From positions 1 to 52,440 of the forward strand of contig JAKBWB010000054.1 in assembly GCA_021843755.1 (NCBI GenBank): a stretch of 52,440 bases of DNA, given 5' to 3'. The translations under genes were made by a program, and so were the position numbers. A model generated the notes under the pieces. That model did no database searches and was not told where the DNA came from. It saw nothing but the letters and a program-made list of their open reading frames with translations. The stretch's first letter is position 1, and every line of letters begins with the position of its first letter. The DNA is from Pseudomonadota bacterium. GTDB taxonomy: Bacteria; Pseudomonadota; Gammaproteobacteria; Steroidobacterales; Steroidobacteraceae. Positions 51,320-52,440 of this stretch are shown in pieces.

Positions 51320-52213
51320 ATGTACTTGTGCTACATCGACGAATCAGGAACGCCCGAGTTGCCCGGTAACTCGTCTCACTTTGTACTCGCCGGCCTTGCG
51401 CTGCCCATATGGCACTGGAAAGAGGCAGATCAGCAAATTGGGCGCGTGCTCGACAGCTACGACCTCTCGGGTTCCGAGCTGCACACCGCTTGGATGGCAC
51501 GCCGGTATCTTGAGCAGTCCCGTATCCCGAATTTTGAGCAGCTCTCTCGCTCGCAACGCCGAGCGTCTATGGATCGTTATCGCGCGGGCGAACTCCTGCG
51601 ACTCCAACGATCTCATGAATCCAAGAGATATCGCCAACTCAAAAAGGACTATGCCCACACGGCCGCCTATGCCCACCTGACGGAGCAAGAGCGACGAAGC
51701 GCGATTCAAGACGTTGCTGATGTTGTCGGAAGCTGGGGATTTGCACGGTTATTTGCAGAGTGCATCGACAAGCTACATTTCGATCCGGCAAAGACTGGAC
51801 GATCAGTTGAGGAGCAAGCGTTTGAGCAGGTTGTATCACGGTTTGAGCAATACCTACAAAGAGCAGACGCAAGCCAAGCAGGACAACGCTACTTTGGACT
51901 CCTGGTTCATGACAACAACCAGACCGTGTGTAGGAAACACACAGACTTAATGCGGCGTTTTCATGAAAGCGGAACTCTATGGACGGATGTCGAAAGGATT
52001 ATAGAAACACCGCTTTTCGTAGACAGTCAACTGACAAGGCTGGTACAGATTGCAGACCTGTGCAGTTATGCGCTACGGCGCTACGTTGAACACAACGAAA
52101 ACGATTTACTCCAACGGATATTTCCACGTGCTGACAGAATCAAAAGTAACACGGTAGGTGTTCGTCATTTTACTGGCAAGGGATGTCGGTGCATCATCTG
52201 TGAGAACCACTGA
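51320..52213 (+). CDS. DUF3800 domain-containing protein
   Basis: The 297-residue protein begins MYLCYIDESGTPE, the hallmark acidic N-terminal strand of DUF3800, and ends with the matching QIADLCSYALRRYVE segment. An internal HDNNQTV motif completes the set of acidic residues of the probable RNase-H-like fold. DUF3800 proteins are widespread in mobile and defence islands and are of unknown activity, though a nuclease-like fold is proposed. GC content and codon use are visibly lower than in the rest of the window, a sign of recent transfer. ATG 51320 follows GGGGAGGGG. Confidence 0.88.
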   Translation: MYLCYIDESGTPELPGNSSHFVLAGLALPIWHWKEADQQIGRVLDSYDLSGSELHTAWMARRYLEQSRIPNFEQLSRSQRRASMDRYRAGELLRLQRSHESKRYRQLKKDYAHTAAYAHLTEQERRSAIQDVADVVGSWGFARLFAECIDKLHFDPAKTGRSVEEQAFEQVVSRFEQYLQRADASQAGQRYFGLLVHDNNQTVCRKHTDLMRRFHESGTLWTDVERIIETPLFVDSQLTRLVQIADLCSYALRRYVEHNENDLLQRIFPRADRIKSNTVGVRHFTGKGCRCIICENH

Positions 52214-52440
52214 TCGGTTGCGATAAATCTCCCGCCGGCAGTAATGATTCAAGCATGGTGACCGCCTAGATGAGATGGCCGCATAAAAACCCAGATCTAG
52301 TGAGAACTTAGACGCATTGCCGCTAAGTTAATTTCATGTACAACATGATCAAAGAGGTGTAACATCTTGTTTTCAAGACAACAGGAACTCCTCTTTGAGT
52401 CGACGCAAGCTGGAGCTGGCGGTCGAGGAGGTACCGTCGG
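52214..52440. other. AT-rich intergenic DNA and possible partial gene at the edge
   Basis: This 227-bp AT-rich end has no complete gene. A frame from TTG 52367 (after GAGGTG at about 52354-52359) reads LFSRQQELLFESTQAGAG to the edge and could be the N-terminus of a gene continuing outside. A small hairpin TTGT-tttcaag-ACAA (52367-52381) overlaps that start. Confidence 0.3.

Overview
The window is a GC-rich (mostly high-60s % by eye) chromosomal segment of what looks like a chemolithoautotrophic, facultatively anaerobic gammaproteobacterium. The lineage is inferred from the FabA/FabB pair, TrxC, CbpA-CbpM, a RatA/COQ10-type protein and a discriminating-type gltX next to tRNA-Ala. The genus cannot be named from sequence alone. 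The physiology comes from a DAB-type inorganic-carbon pump, a hydrogenase-related membrane complex, an extracellular-electron-transfer conduit and a [NiFe]-hydrogenase maturation operon.

Layout. 1-1.1 kb is a graveyard of mobile DNA: a tyrosine-recombinase fragment abutting an oppositely oriented transposase fragment, then a nested palindrome. 1.1-5.3 kb has a Fic protein with an AbiEi-like N-terminus preceded by four phased repeats, a small unknown protein, a methyltransferase, a second integrase remnant and TspO. 5.0-10.6 kb is the dabB-dabA carbon-uptake operon with small downstream genes and a divergent LysR regulator. 10.6-12.4 kb is a fabA-fabB pair behind a perfect FNR box. 12.5-16.7 kb is one giant SNF2 ATPase. 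16.9-24.5 kb is a six-gene hyfBCEFGI-like complex with a divergent ribbon-helix-helix regulator. The large subunit has lost its nickel-ligand cysteines, so this is an energy-converting-hydrogenase-related (Ehr) complex and not a hydrogenase. 24.6-28.3 kb holds a DUF2007 protein, a hybrid PAS histidine kinase and a HemN/HemW-like radical SAM enzyme.

28.4-37.6 kb is the most striking part. Rightward: an outer-membrane decaheme lipoprotein (MtrC/OmcA type), a periplasmic decaheme cytochrome (MtrA/DmsE/PioA type), its porin (MtrB/PioB) and a small monoheme cytochrome. Leftward and convergent: a seven-heme cytochrome c fused to a membrane cytochrome b (CbcL-like), a MenA/UbiA prenyltransferase and an NTF2-like protein. 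Together these could link the quinone pool, periplasm and cell surface. 37.8-45.5 kb is hypC-D-E-X-B-F plus a RatA-like gene in one overlapping operon; no hydrogenase structural gene is in the window.

45.6-50.6 kb is housekeeping: trxC, cbpA-cbpM, a WXXGXW-repeat secreted protein, gltX and tRNA-Ala(GGC). To the right of the tRNA the sequence becomes accessory and then clearly AT-richer: a small unknown gene and a DUF3800 gene, consistent with an element integrated at or near the tRNA.

Working model (inference): electrons from a solid or soluble donor or from H2 enter through the cytochrome conduit and quinone pool, the Ehr complex couples redox or ion gradients, and DabAB supplies inorganic carbon. 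Long open frames antisense to dabA, the SNF2 gene, hyf, the cytochrome b gene and hypF are GC-driven shadows and are not annotated.
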